Shown in pieces: positions 33,569 to 41,110 of a stretch of 58,448 bases of DNA. Each line of letters begins with the position of its first letter. Position 1 is the first letter of the stretch. The DNA is from Acidobacteriaceae bacterium UBA1307 (GTDB taxonomy: Bacteria; Acidobacteriota; Terriglobia; Terriglobales; Acidobacteriaceae): positions 6,715-65,162 of the forward strand of contig DBTV01000035.1 in the NCBI GenBank assembly GCA_002307235.1. The letters are read 5' to 3'. The notes under the pieces were generated by a model. That model searched no databases. It was not told the origin of the DNA and was given only the letters and a program-made list of their open reading frames with translations. The position numbers were made by a program, and so were the translations under genes.

Positions 33569-34513
33569 ATGACAGCAAAGATTGCCTTCCTTTTTCCGGG
33601 GCAGGGTTCTCAGTCCGTGGGTATGGGCCGGGAACTGTCCGAGCGTTTCGCCGTGGCCAAACAGACCTTTGCCGAGGCCGACGAGGCCCTCGGCTTCAGC
33701 CTCTCCAAACTCTGTTTTGACGGGCCTGAAGACCAGCTCAAGCTGACTGAAAACACGCAGCCCGCGATTTTGACCGTGAGCGTGGCCGTGGCGCGCGTAC
33801 TGGCCGAGCAGGGCATTGTGCCAGCGCTCGCGGCGGGCCATTCGCTCGGCGAGTGGTCGGCGCATGTGGCGGCGGGGACTCTGAGCTTTGCCGATGCGGT
33901 GCGGTCCGTCAAGGCGCGTGGCGCGGCCATGCAGCAGGCGGTTCCGGCCGGGCAGGGAGCCATGGCGGCGGTGTTGTCGCTCGACGCGGCCAAGGTTGCC
34001 GAGGTCTGTGCCGCGGTGGCGGCCGAGACGGGGTTGCCGGTTTCGGCCGCGAACCTGAACTCGCCGGCGCAGACGGTGATTTCAGGCGCGACGGCGGCGG
34101 TCGAGGCGGCCTCGGCCCGGCTCAAGGAGCAGGGAGCGCGCCGTGCGGTGCTGCTGCCGGTCAGCGCGCCCTTCCATTGCGCGATGATGCAGCCGGCGCA
34201 GGATGCGGTGGCGCGGGTGCTGGCGGGGCTGGCGCTCGGTGCGCCGACGATTCCCGTGGCGGCCAACGTGACCGGCGGGCTGATTCAGACGGCGGCCGAG
34301 GCGCAGGATGCGCTGACGCGTCAGGTGACCGGCGCGGTGCGCTGGGTCGATTGCGTCGGCGCGCTCAAGGCCGCCGGAGCCGGGATTTTTGTCGAGGTTG
34401 GCCCGGGCAAGGTGCTCTGTGGCCTCTTGCGGCAGATCGACAAGGAACTGAAGACGACCAATGTCGAGGACGCGGCGAGCCTGGACGCGGCGCTGGCGAT
34501 TCTGCGCGGGTAA
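33569..34513 (+). CDS. fabD: Malonyl-CoA:ACP transacylase
   Basis: A 314-aa FabD. FPGQGSQSVGMGREL at the N-terminus, nucleophile Ser92 in GHSLGEWSA, SAPFHCAMM with the catalytic His, and the final VEVGPGKVLCGLLRQI. It moves malonyl groups onto acyl carrier protein to start fatty-acid elongation. The ATG at 33569 is the family start; the 46 extra codons upstream are unsupported. It is alone; other fab genes are not adjacent. Confidence 0.95.
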   Translation: MTAKIAFLFPGQGSQSVGMGRELSERFAVAKQTFAEADEALGFSLSKLCFDGPEDQLKLTENTQPAILTVSVAVARVLAEQGIVPALAAGHSLGEWSAHVAAGTLSFADAVRSVKARGAAMQQAVPAGQGAMAAVLSLDAAKVAEVCAAVAAETGLPVSAANLNSPAQTVISGATAAVEAASARLKEQGARRAVLLPVSAPFHCAMMQPAQDAVARVLAGLALGAPTIPVAANVTGGLIQTAAEAQDALTRQVTGAVRWVDCVGALKAAGAGIFVEVGPGKVLCGLLRQIDKELKTTNVEDAASLDAALAILRG

Positions 34514-34529
34514 TTTTCTCTCGTGGAAG

Positions 34530-34567
34530 AAAGGCCCGGACGCGCAATCATTGCGTCCGGGCCTTTT
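34530..34567 (+). terminator. Terminator of fabD
   Basis: AAAGGCCCGGACGC / GCGTCCGGGCCTTT, perfect 14-bp stem with a 9-nt loop and TTTT. Confidence 0.93.
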
Positions 34568-34581
34568 CACGTGGGGGCTCC

Positions 34582-34636
34582 GGGCCTGAAGGCCCTTTGC
34601 AGTAGACACACGCGATTTCAGGGACCTGAAGGTCCC
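34582..34636. repeat. Two REP-like stem-TGAA-stem units
   Basis: GGGCC-TGAA-GGCCC and, 26 nt later, GGGACC-TGAA-GGTCCC. They share the TGAA loop with the element at 31713. Confidence 0.55.
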
Positions 34637-34672
34637 TCCCCCCGTTGTCGCCGACGTGGTGGGGAGCACGCA

Positions 34673-34700
34673 AAAGGCGCAGCCCGAGGGCTGCGCCTTT
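34673..34700. terminator. Terminator of the acyltransferase gene
   Basis: AAAGGCGCAGCC / GGCTGCGCCTTT with CGAG loop; T/A-rich on both flanks. Confidence 0.85.
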
Positions 34701-34720
34701 CTGCGTTGCTACGGCCTGGC

Positions 34721-35836
34721 TTATCGCCAGAGCTTCAACCAGCCACGCAGAGCCCTTTGCGCCGGCTTTTCGATAAAGTACATGCAGCCGAGGGCCATGG
34801 CGATCATCAGCACGTAGCTGAGCCAGGGGTCGAAGCGAATCAGCCCGGTCCACTGCAGAACGCCGCAGTTGTGGAGCAGATTCCATAGGTTAAAGTGCAG
34901 CAGATAAAGGCAATAGCTGCCTTCTCCGATAAAGACCAGCGGCCGGCAGCCGATGGCCGACGAGAGCCAGTTGTGCCCGGCGAGTCCGAGAACGATGCAG
35001 GCAAACAGCGGCATCAGCAGGCCGTCGTGAATGATGGCGTAGGGAATGGCGCTGCCCAGCCAGAGCAGGGTAAAGGTGCTTACAAAGCCGAAGATGCCGA
35101 GGAACAGGCGCAGACGGCTGGCGCGGTTGACCATGCGGTCCAGGTCGGCCAGCAGCACGCCGAAGATGAAGCTCGGAAAGTGCGGCAGTGGCGTGTATTT
35201 GAGAATGCGCAGCCACGGTGCGACGGTCCAGCGGTCCGGGTGGGCGACCCCATCCGGGTTCCAGACGATGTAGAGCACGCCGGGGAGCAGACCAAGCGCC
35301 CAGACGCCGGCCATCTTCCACAGGTGCGAGTGCATGCTCTTGGGCGCCTTCCACTTGGCCATCCACGGGAACAGAAAGTAGTAGAAGGCCTCGGCGGACA
35401 TGGTCCAGGCCGGGGTGTTGAGGAAGGTGGCGATGGGGCCGAACCAGCCCTGCAACAGCAGGGGCGACAGCACCATGCCGGTCCAGAACCAGGCATGGGT
35501 GTGCGCGCCCCACTCCAGCTTGAGCATGTTGTAGCTGAGCAGAAGGCTCAGAAGATAAATGGGATAAAGGCGGGTGAAGCGGGCTTCCCAGAAGCGGCGG
35601 CGGTCGAGTTCGCCATTGCGGGCGCGCTCGTTGTAGTTGTAGGCCAGCACGTAGCCGGAAAGCAGAATGAAGTAGCTGACGGAGGCATAACCGGCGTTGA
35701 CCACCGGAGCCAGCACACCGAACCACTGCGGGTTCGAAAAGTGAAACAGAACGACATTGACGGCGGCAAAACAACGCAGGCCCGTTAAGGCCTGCAGGCG
35801 CGCCGGTTTTTGTATTTCTGTGGCTTGATTCGACAC
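34721..35836 (-). CDS. Acyltransferase_3 (OafA-like) membrane protein
   Basis: A 371-aa, about ten-helix protein with the family landmarks LTGLRCFAAVNVVLFHF (catalytic H), GYASVSYFILLSGYVLAYNY and RRRFWEARFTRLYPIYLLSLLL, where the RxxR motif binds the acyl donor. Such enzymes O-acetylate or succinylate surface polysaccharide, lipids or antibiotics at the inner membrane. Substrate unknown. GTG start. No glycan genes flank it. Confidence 0.85.
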   Translation of the reverse strand: MSNQATEIQKPARLQALTGLRCFAAVNVVLFHFSNPQWFGVLAPVVNAGYASVSYFILLSGYVLAYNYNERARNGELDRRRFWEARFTRLYPIYLLSLLLSYNMLKLEWGAHTHAWFWTGMVLSPLLLQGWFGPIATFLNTPAWTMSAEAFYYFLFPWMAKWKAPKSMHSHLWKMAGVWALGLLPGVLYIVWNPDGVAHPDRWTVAPWLRILKYTPLPHFPSFIFGVLLADLDRMVNRASRLRLFLGIFGFVSTFTLLWLGSAIPYAIIHDGLLMPLFACIVLGLAGHNWLSSAIGCRPLVFIGEGSYCLYLLHFNLWNLLHNCGVLQWTGLIRFDPWLSYVLMIAMALGCMYFIEKPAQRALRGWLKLWR

Positions 35837-35914
35837 GTAAGGCCGCCCACGGCGGCGGTGCGGCCCGCGGGGAGCGGGCCGATTCCTTCCCTCAAATTCA
35901 GCACGGAGAACAGG

Positions 35915-36619
35915 TTACGCGGTAACCAGCGATCCGATCTTTTCGCCGAGAACGACCCGCTTGATGTTGCCCGGTTCGTTCATGTTAAACACTACCATCG
36001 GCAGATTGTTGTCTTTGCACAGGCTGACGGCGGTCAAATCCATGACCTTCAAGCCCTTTTGCAGAATCTCCATGTAGGAGATGGTCTCGTACTTGACGGC
36101 GGTCTTATCGAGGACCGGATCGGCCGTATAGATGCCGCCGACCTTGGTGCCCTTCAGCAGGACATCGGCCTTGATCTCCATGGCGCGCAGGCTGGCTGCG
36201 GTGTCGGTGGAGAAGTAGGGGTTGCCGGTGCCGGCGGCGAAGATGACCACGCGTCCTTTTTCGAGATGACGGACGGCGCGGCGGCGAATGTAGGGCTCGG
36301 CGAGCTGGTTCATGGCCACGGCGGTCATGACGCGCGACTCGACGCCGCGCTGTTCGAGCGCGTCTTGCACGGCAATGGCGTTGATGACGGTGGCGAGCAT
36401 GCCCATGTTGTCGGCCGAAACACGGTCCATGGCCTTGGCCTGTGAGGCGATGCCACGGAAGATGTTTCCGCCGCCGACGACAATGGCGATTTCGACACCG
36501 AGTGAGCGAATCTCATCGATCTCCGCAGCGACCTCGGCGACCTTGTCGTTTTCAAGCCCGAATCCGCGCTCTCCGGCCAGGGCTTCGCCCGAAAGTTTTA
36601 AAACAATCCTCTTATACAT
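35915..36619 (-). CDS. pyrH: Uridylate kinase
   Basis: A 234-aa UMP kinase: MYKRIVLKLSGEALAGERGFGL, IVVGGGNIFRG, RVSADNMGMLATVINAIAVQDAL and KATKVGGIYTADP-like LLKGTKVGGIYTADPVLD are all UMPK signatures. It makes UDP for RNA and sugar nucleotides. The ATG at 36619 is the family start. GATACT lies 10 nt upstream as a possible -10 box, again with no ribosome-binding site. It is not next to rpsB-tsf or frr, its usual partners. Confidence 0.96.
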   Translation of the reverse strand: MYKRIVLKLSGEALAGERGFGLENDKVAEVAAEIDEIRSLGVEIAIVVGGGNIFRGIASQAKAMDRVSADNMGMLATVINAIAVQDALEQRGVESRVMTAVAMNQLAEPYIRRRAVRHLEKGRVVIFAAGTGNPYFSTDTAASLRAMEIKADVLLKGTKVGGIYTADPVLDKTAVKYETISYMEILQKGLKVMDLTAVSLCKDNNLPMVVFNMNEPGNIKRVVLGEKIGSLVTA

Positions 36620-36816
36620 ACCGTTTTTGAGTATCGCATACGGCGAGTGATTTTTCCTGTTTTGAGTAGCTGTGACCGGATGTAACGGAAATAGGGTGTG
36701 GTGCCGTCTAACGCATCGAATTGAGATTGAACGGTAACAATTCGTTTCTGTTTCGCGCCAACTTGGCGCGTGCAAGTTGGGCCCTGCGCTGTGCTATTCC
36801 GCTCCCCGTCATTCGA

Positions 36817-37812
36817 GTGAGGCTTACCTTCCTTGTGTTGGTCTTCTTTGTGGCGGGTTATAGTCATGCGCAGGGCCCAAACCTAACGACCGATGCGACC
36901 ACCGATGCCCCGCAGGCGAGAACCACAGAGGCTCCGCAAGCGAGAACCGTGGAAGGTCCGTCGACCGGCGGCGGCTCCGGGCCTTCCGCTGGCGAGTTTC
37001 GCCCCGGTGCGGCTTCCCCCTGGAACCGCTTTTTGAGCGACGTGATGCAGTCGGGGCTGGGCGCGGCCCGTTCCAACGGCGTAGTGCAGCAAAGCGGCCA
37101 GAGTGGCGCGGCACCGGGCATGACTGGTGGCGCGGGAGGCCCGGGTGCGGGTAATCCCGTGGATTATTTCCAACTGATTGGCGATCTGGGCGCGGGGCTC
37201 GGTGCAGGGCACAACAACGCCTTTGGCGCGACGATGCGATCGTTGCCGAAGCTGAGCCAGTGGCTGCGCAGCGGCATCACCGTTCCACTCGGCTCGCAGG
37301 GGAGCGGCCCGGGGCAGGGCGAAGGCCCGGGCGGCGGTGGTTCGCCGGGTGGTGGCCCAAGTGGTTCGAAACAGAGCGCTTTTGGGCAGGGCGGCGGTCC
37401 GGGCTCGCAGAGCGGCGGCTTCAGCTTTGGCTATAAAAATTCGCTGCTGGGCGGAAGCGGAGGCTCGGTCTCCGGGCTCAATGCTGGATCGGCCTCGGCG
37501 GTGTATACGGCACCGCGCAGCGCGGGCAGCCGGTTTGGCTTTTCCGCTTCGGCGACGGCGGGCACGGAGACGGGCTCTGGCGGCGCTTCCTCGTTTGGCG
37601 GCGGGGGCGCGGCGGCGGGGCTGGGCATGAGCTCGTCGAAGGGCTCGATGTTTGGCGCGGCGGCGGCTTCGGGCGGCACCGCGGGCTCGGGTGCGGCGAT
37701 GGGCGGCGGAATGCACGGCGGCGGCCCGGTGCAAGGTGTTGGTCCTGGAGCAGGACACGCGGGCGGCGGCAGCAAGGTGGGCGCCGCTGTGAATCTAAAA
37801 CTTACTTTTTAG
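36817..37812 (+). CDS. Secreted glycine-rich protein of unknown function
   Basis: About 331 aa. A GTG starts the signal peptide RLTFLVLVFFVAGYSHAQ; a TTG at 36721 would add 32 residues. After a Thr/Ala-rich stretch come long Gly/Ser/Ala-rich segments (GGGSPGGGPSGSKQ, GGPGSQSGGFSFGY). It ends in VNLKLTF, an amphipathic strand with terminal Phe as in outer-membrane beta proteins. No catalytic motif. Overlapping palindromes lie upstream (CCAACTTG...CAAGTTGG at 36758-36780). The low complexity makes the call moderate; the signal peptide favours a true gene. Confidence 0.6.
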   Translation: MRLTFLVLVFFVAGYSHAQGPNLTTDATTDAPQARTTEAPQARTVEGPSTGGGSGPSAGEFRPGAASPWNRFLSDVMQSGLGAARSNGVVQQSGQSGAAPGMTGGAGGPGAGNPVDYFQLIGDLGAGLGAGHNNAFGATMRSLPKLSQWLRSGITVPLGSQGSGPGQGEGPGGGGSPGGGPSGSKQSAFGQGGGPGSQSGGFSFGYKNSLLGGSGGSVSGLNAGSASAVYTAPRSAGSRFGFSASATAGTETGSGGASSFGGGGAAAGLGMSSSKGSMFGAAAASGGTAGSGAAMGGGMHGGGPVQGVGPGAGHAGGGSKVGAAVNLKLTF

Positions 37813-37875
37813 CGGATCTGCGTGCCATCTTCGGCTTGTGGGTACGGGGAGTGAGAACGCGGCAAGATCCGTCTT

Positions 37876-37914
37876 GGCCTAAGACCCCTTTTAGGGAGGG
37901 AGCTTAGGCCTTTT
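37876..37914 (+). terminator. Terminator of the Gly-rich gene
   Basis: GGCCTAAG / CTTAGGCC with an inner CCC/GGG stem and TTTT; overlaps the stop of the convergent Nudix gene. Confidence 0.75.
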
Positions 37915-38371
37915 CTTTGCGTGCCGGGCGGTCTTTGGCGTGCATGGACAGAGCCTTGGCGATGACGCGGGCGGCGATGGGATCGAGACGGAAGGGACCG
38001 CAGGAGGCGCACTCTTCCGGGGTGGCCCAGTGGATCGCAACGGCATCGTCCCCGGCGCGTGCGGTGCCGGCAACGGGGCGGCAGAGGTAGTCGGCGATCA
38101 CATAGTGGTAGCGGACGCGGTTTTCTTCCCTGTAAATTCTGTCGAGCAGCTCGACGAGGCCGAGGTTTTCGATCTCGAGGCCGGACTCTTCGCGGGTTTC
38201 GCGGCGGAGCGCTTCGTCTAGGGTTTCGCCAAGTTCGACGAGGCCGCCGGGGATCGACCAATGGCCCTTCAGCGGTTCGTGACCGCGCTGGGCGAGCAGG
38301 ACGCGGCCCTCGTCGTTGACGATGATGGCGCCGACGCCCATGAGCGGCATTTCCGGAAATTCTCTTTGCAT
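37904..38371 (-). CDS. Nudix hydrolase
   Basis: A 155-aa Nudix protein. The box GGLVELGETLDEALRRETREESGLE matches Gx5Ex7REUxEExGU exactly, with metal-binding Glu residues in REESG. It hydrolyses a nucleoside diphosphate linked to X. The length and the start MGVGAIIVNDEGRVLLAQRG resemble NADH pyrophosphatase or ADP-ribose types, but substrate is unknown. The ATG at 38371 is chosen; TATTCT lies 10 nt upstream. The longer reading frame upstream is Pro/Arg-rich noise. Confidence 0.92.
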   Translation of the reverse strand: MQREFPEMPLMGVGAIIVNDEGRVLLAQRGHEPLKGHWSIPGGLVELGETLDEALRRETREESGLEIENLGLVELLDRIYREENRVRYHYVIADYLCRPVAGTARAGDDAVAIHWATPEECASCGPFRLDPIAARVIAKALSMHAKDRPARKEKA

Positions 38372-38466
38372 CGTGACTTCAAGAATACGCGTCCGCAGGG
38401 TGCGCACTATGGGACGTGCGCGCATCCGCGCCGGTGCGCGATCATCCAAACAGACAGGAGAACAGA

Positions 38467-38688
38467 ATGGCGAAGATTGAGTTGGTGATTGAGGGCATGC
38501 ATTGCGGAGCCTGTGTGCGGCGCGCGGGGCAGGCGCTGGGGGCGCTCGAGGGCGTGACGGTTGAGGAGGTGCGCGTGGGCGCGGCGCGGATCCATACAAC
38601 GGATGAGGCGGCCGACGGTCAGGCGGCCACGGCGGCGGCGATTGCGGCGTTGGCCAAGGTTGGTTACACGGCGCGGGGCGCAGAGTAG
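38467..38688 (+). CDS. Copper chaperone, HMA domain (CopZ-like)
   Basis: A 73-aa single HMA domain with GMHCGAC (C13, C16), the ferredoxin-like metal-binding fold that hands Cu(I) to the P-type ATPase. AGGAG precedes the ATG. Its stop lies 2 nt before the copA start, so the two are an operon. The HMA core is typical, although the strand sequences are more Ala-rich than usual. Confidence 0.88.
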   Translation: MAKIELVIEGMHCGACVRRAGQALGALEGVTVEEVRVGAARIHTTDEAADGQAATAAAIAALAKVGYTARGAE

Positions 38689-38690
38689 CG

Positions 38691-40904
38691 ATGGCGCAGG
38701 AGTCGATCAGCCTGCCTGTGCTGGGCATGAGTTGCGCGGCCTGTCAGCATCATGTGGAGGCGGCGTTGCGGGCGACGGCGGGCGTTGCGGAGGCGCGCGT
38801 GGATCTGATGACGCATCAGGCGCATGTGACCTTTGACGCGGCGATGGCGCGGCCCGAGGCGCTGATCGCGGCGATTCGCGCGGCGGGCTACGATGCGGTG
38901 CTGCCCCGGAACGGCGTTTCGCAGCGCCGGGAAGAGTTCGTGCCGTCCAAGGCCGCGGCGATGCTGGCGGCGGGCGCGGTGGCGATGGTGCTGTCGATGC
39001 CGCTGATGGCTTCGATGAGTGCGGCCGATCACGCGCTGATGTGGCTTGCGCCGTGGCTTTATGCGTTGCCCGCGGACGGGCTGCGCTGGGCGCTGCTGGC
39101 GATGACGGCACTGCTGCTGGCCTGGGCCGGGCGGCCGGTTTATGCGAGCGCGCTGCGCGGCCTGCGCCACGGCGCAACGAACATGAACACGCTGGTGAGC
39201 CTGGGAACGAGCGTGGCCTTTGGCTACTCGGCCTATGCGACGGTCTGGCCTGCGGCGGGCCGGGCGGTCTACTTTGACGCGGTGCTGTTTATTCTGGGCT
39301 TTCTTTTGCTGGGGAAGAGTCTGGAGGGCAGGGCGCGAAAACGGGCTCTGGCGGCGCTCGATGCTCTGGCGCGGTTGACGCCTCAGAGGGCGCGGCGCGT
39401 GGTGGAGGGGGTGGCGACGGAGGTGGCGCTTGAGGCGATTCATGCGGGCGACCTGATCCGCGTGCTGCCGGGCGAACGCTTCCCGGTGGATGCGACGATT
39501 GTGGCGGGACGAACGACGGTGGACGAGTCGCTGCTGACGGGGGAATCGACGCCGCTCGAGCGCACGGAGGGGGAACGCGTGCTGGCCGGGTCGCTCAACT
39601 ATGACGGCGCGGTGGATTGCCGCGCGGAGTCGCTGGGCGAGGCGACGATGCTCGGGCAGATTACGCGGATGGTGGAGCAGGCGCAGGGCTCGCGCGCGCC
39701 GATGGAGCGGCTGGCCGACCGGGCGAGCGCGGTTTTTGTGCCGGTGGTGCTGGTGCTGGCGGTGCTGACTCTGGTGGTGTGGCTTGTGGCGACACATTCG
39801 GTGGAGAGGTCGCTGGCGAACTTTGTGGCGGTGCTGGTGATCGCCTGCCCGTGCGCGATGGGCCTCGCAGTTCCGGCGGCGCTGACGGTTGCGGTGGGCC
39901 GTGGCGCGCAACTGGGCGTGCTCTTCAAGGGCGGCGAGGCGCTGGAGCGGCTGGCGCATCTGGATCTGGTCGTGCTCGACAAGACCGGCACGCTGACGGT
40001 GGGGCGACCGGTTCTGCAGAGCTTTATCTCGCTTTCGGGTATGAAGGCCGAGGAGCTTTTGCGATGGGCGGCGGCGGTGGAGGCGCAGGCGAATCATCCG
40101 CTGGCACATGCTGTGGTGGAGCGGGCGCGTGAGCTTGCGCTCACGGTGCCGACGGCCGGGCAGGTGCAGATTTTGCCCGGGCGCGGCGTGAGTGCGCAGG
40201 TGGAAGGCCACGCCTGCCTGCTGGGCAACGAGGCGCTGTTCGATGAGTTTTTTATTGCGCTACCGCCGGAACGGAGTGCGCCGGAGTTGGGCGTGACGCG
40301 GCTTTGGATGGCTCTGGACGAAAAGATTGTGGGCTATTTTGATGCGCGCGATGCGTTGCGCGAGGATGCGGCCGAGGCTGTGGCGCAACTGAAGCGCGCC
40401 GGGCTTGAAGTACGCATGTTGACGGGCGATACGGCGGAGGCGGCTGCGCCCATTGCCGCGCAGGCGGAGATCGAGGCGGTGGAGGCGGGGCTTGATCCGG
40501 CGGGCAAGCTGGCACGGATTCGCGCATGGCAGAAGGAAGGCAAGCGGGTGGCGATGGTCGGCGACGGCATCAACGACGCGGCGGCGCTGGCCGAGGCCGA
40601 TGCGGGCCTGGCGATGGGCTCGGGCGCGGCATTGGCGCAGGAGGCGGGCGATGTGTTGCTGCTGCGGGCGCGACCGGGCTCGATTCCGGCGGCGATCGGG
40701 CTCGCGCGCGCGACGCTCACGGTGATGCGGCAGAATCTGGGATGGGCGGTGGGGTATAACCTGCTGGGGATTCCGCTGGCGGCGGGCGTGCTGTATCCGG
40801 CCTTTCACCTGCTGCTTTCGCCGTGGATCGCAGCGGCGGCGATGGCGCTGAGTTCGGTGTGCGTGCTGGCGAACAGTCTGCGACTTAGGGCATTTTCGGA
40901 ATAG
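38691..40904 (+). CDS. copA: Copper-translocating P1B-type ATPase
   Basis: A 737-aa exporter. One N-terminal HMA domain with GMSCAAC (C15, C18), eight helices, the A-domain TGES (LLTGESTPLE), the CPC metal-entry site in VIACPCAMGLAVP, phosphorylation motif DKTGTLTVG, HP motif in NHPLAHAVVERA, and GDGINDAAAL. CPC plus these features indicate Cu(I) efflux from the cytoplasm. The upstream HMA chaperone supports this. No copper-responsive regulator is adjacent. Confidence 0.95.
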   Translation: MAQESISLPVLGMSCAACQHHVEAALRATAGVAEARVDLMTHQAHVTFDAAMARPEALIAAIRAAGYDAVLPRNGVSQRREEFVPSKAAAMLAAGAVAMVLSMPLMASMSAADHALMWLAPWLYALPADGLRWALLAMTALLLAWAGRPVYASALRGLRHGATNMNTLVSLGTSVAFGYSAYATVWPAAGRAVYFDAVLFILGFLLLGKSLEGRARKRALAALDALARLTPQRARRVVEGVATEVALEAIHAGDLIRVLPGERFPVDATIVAGRTTVDESLLTGESTPLERTEGERVLAGSLNYDGAVDCRAESLGEATMLGQITRMVEQAQGSRAPMERLADRASAVFVPVVLVLAVLTLVVWLVATHSVERSLANFVAVLVIACPCAMGLAVPAALTVAVGRGAQLGVLFKGGEALERLAHLDLVVLDKTGTLTVGRPVLQSFISLSGMKAEELLRWAAAVEAQANHPLAHAVVERARELALTVPTAGQVQILPGRGVSAQVEGHACLLGNEALFDEFFIALPPERSAPELGVTRLWMALDEKIVGYFDARDALREDAAEAVAQLKRAGLEVRMLTGDTAEAAAPIAAQAEIEAVEAGLDPAGKLARIRAWQKEGKRVAMVGDGINDAAALAEADAGLAMGSGAALAQEAGDVLLLRARPGSIPAAIGLARATLTVMRQNLGWAVGYNLLGIPLAAGVLYPAFHLLLSPWIAAAAMALSSVCVLANSLRLRAFSE

Positions 40905-40945
40905 ATGTAGATTTTTTCGGACAGTGGGCAAGAAGTTCTACATCT
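40903..40945. other. Inverted repeat at the copA end
   Basis: AGATGTAGA / TCTACATCT, perfect 9-bp arms with a 25-nt loop, starting at the copA stop codon. Could be a weak terminator or RNA stabiliser; not matched to a known element. Confidence 0.4.
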
Positions 40946-41110
40946 GTTGCAGAAAATAAATGTCTAACAGAGTAAAAGAAAGACAAGGAAAGCGAATCGA
41001 TTGTCGATGAACGGGTGCATGGTGACGAAAGAGAGTTCCGAGGCGGGTTGTTGCCGGTTGAGGCTTGAGCCGGGGAGCAGGCACGATACACTACTCTGGA
41101 GAGCCTTTCT

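Noticed and set aside
38664..40211. 515-aa antisense frame over copA
   Set aside because: Arg/His-rich shadow; the copA motifs are on the plus strand.
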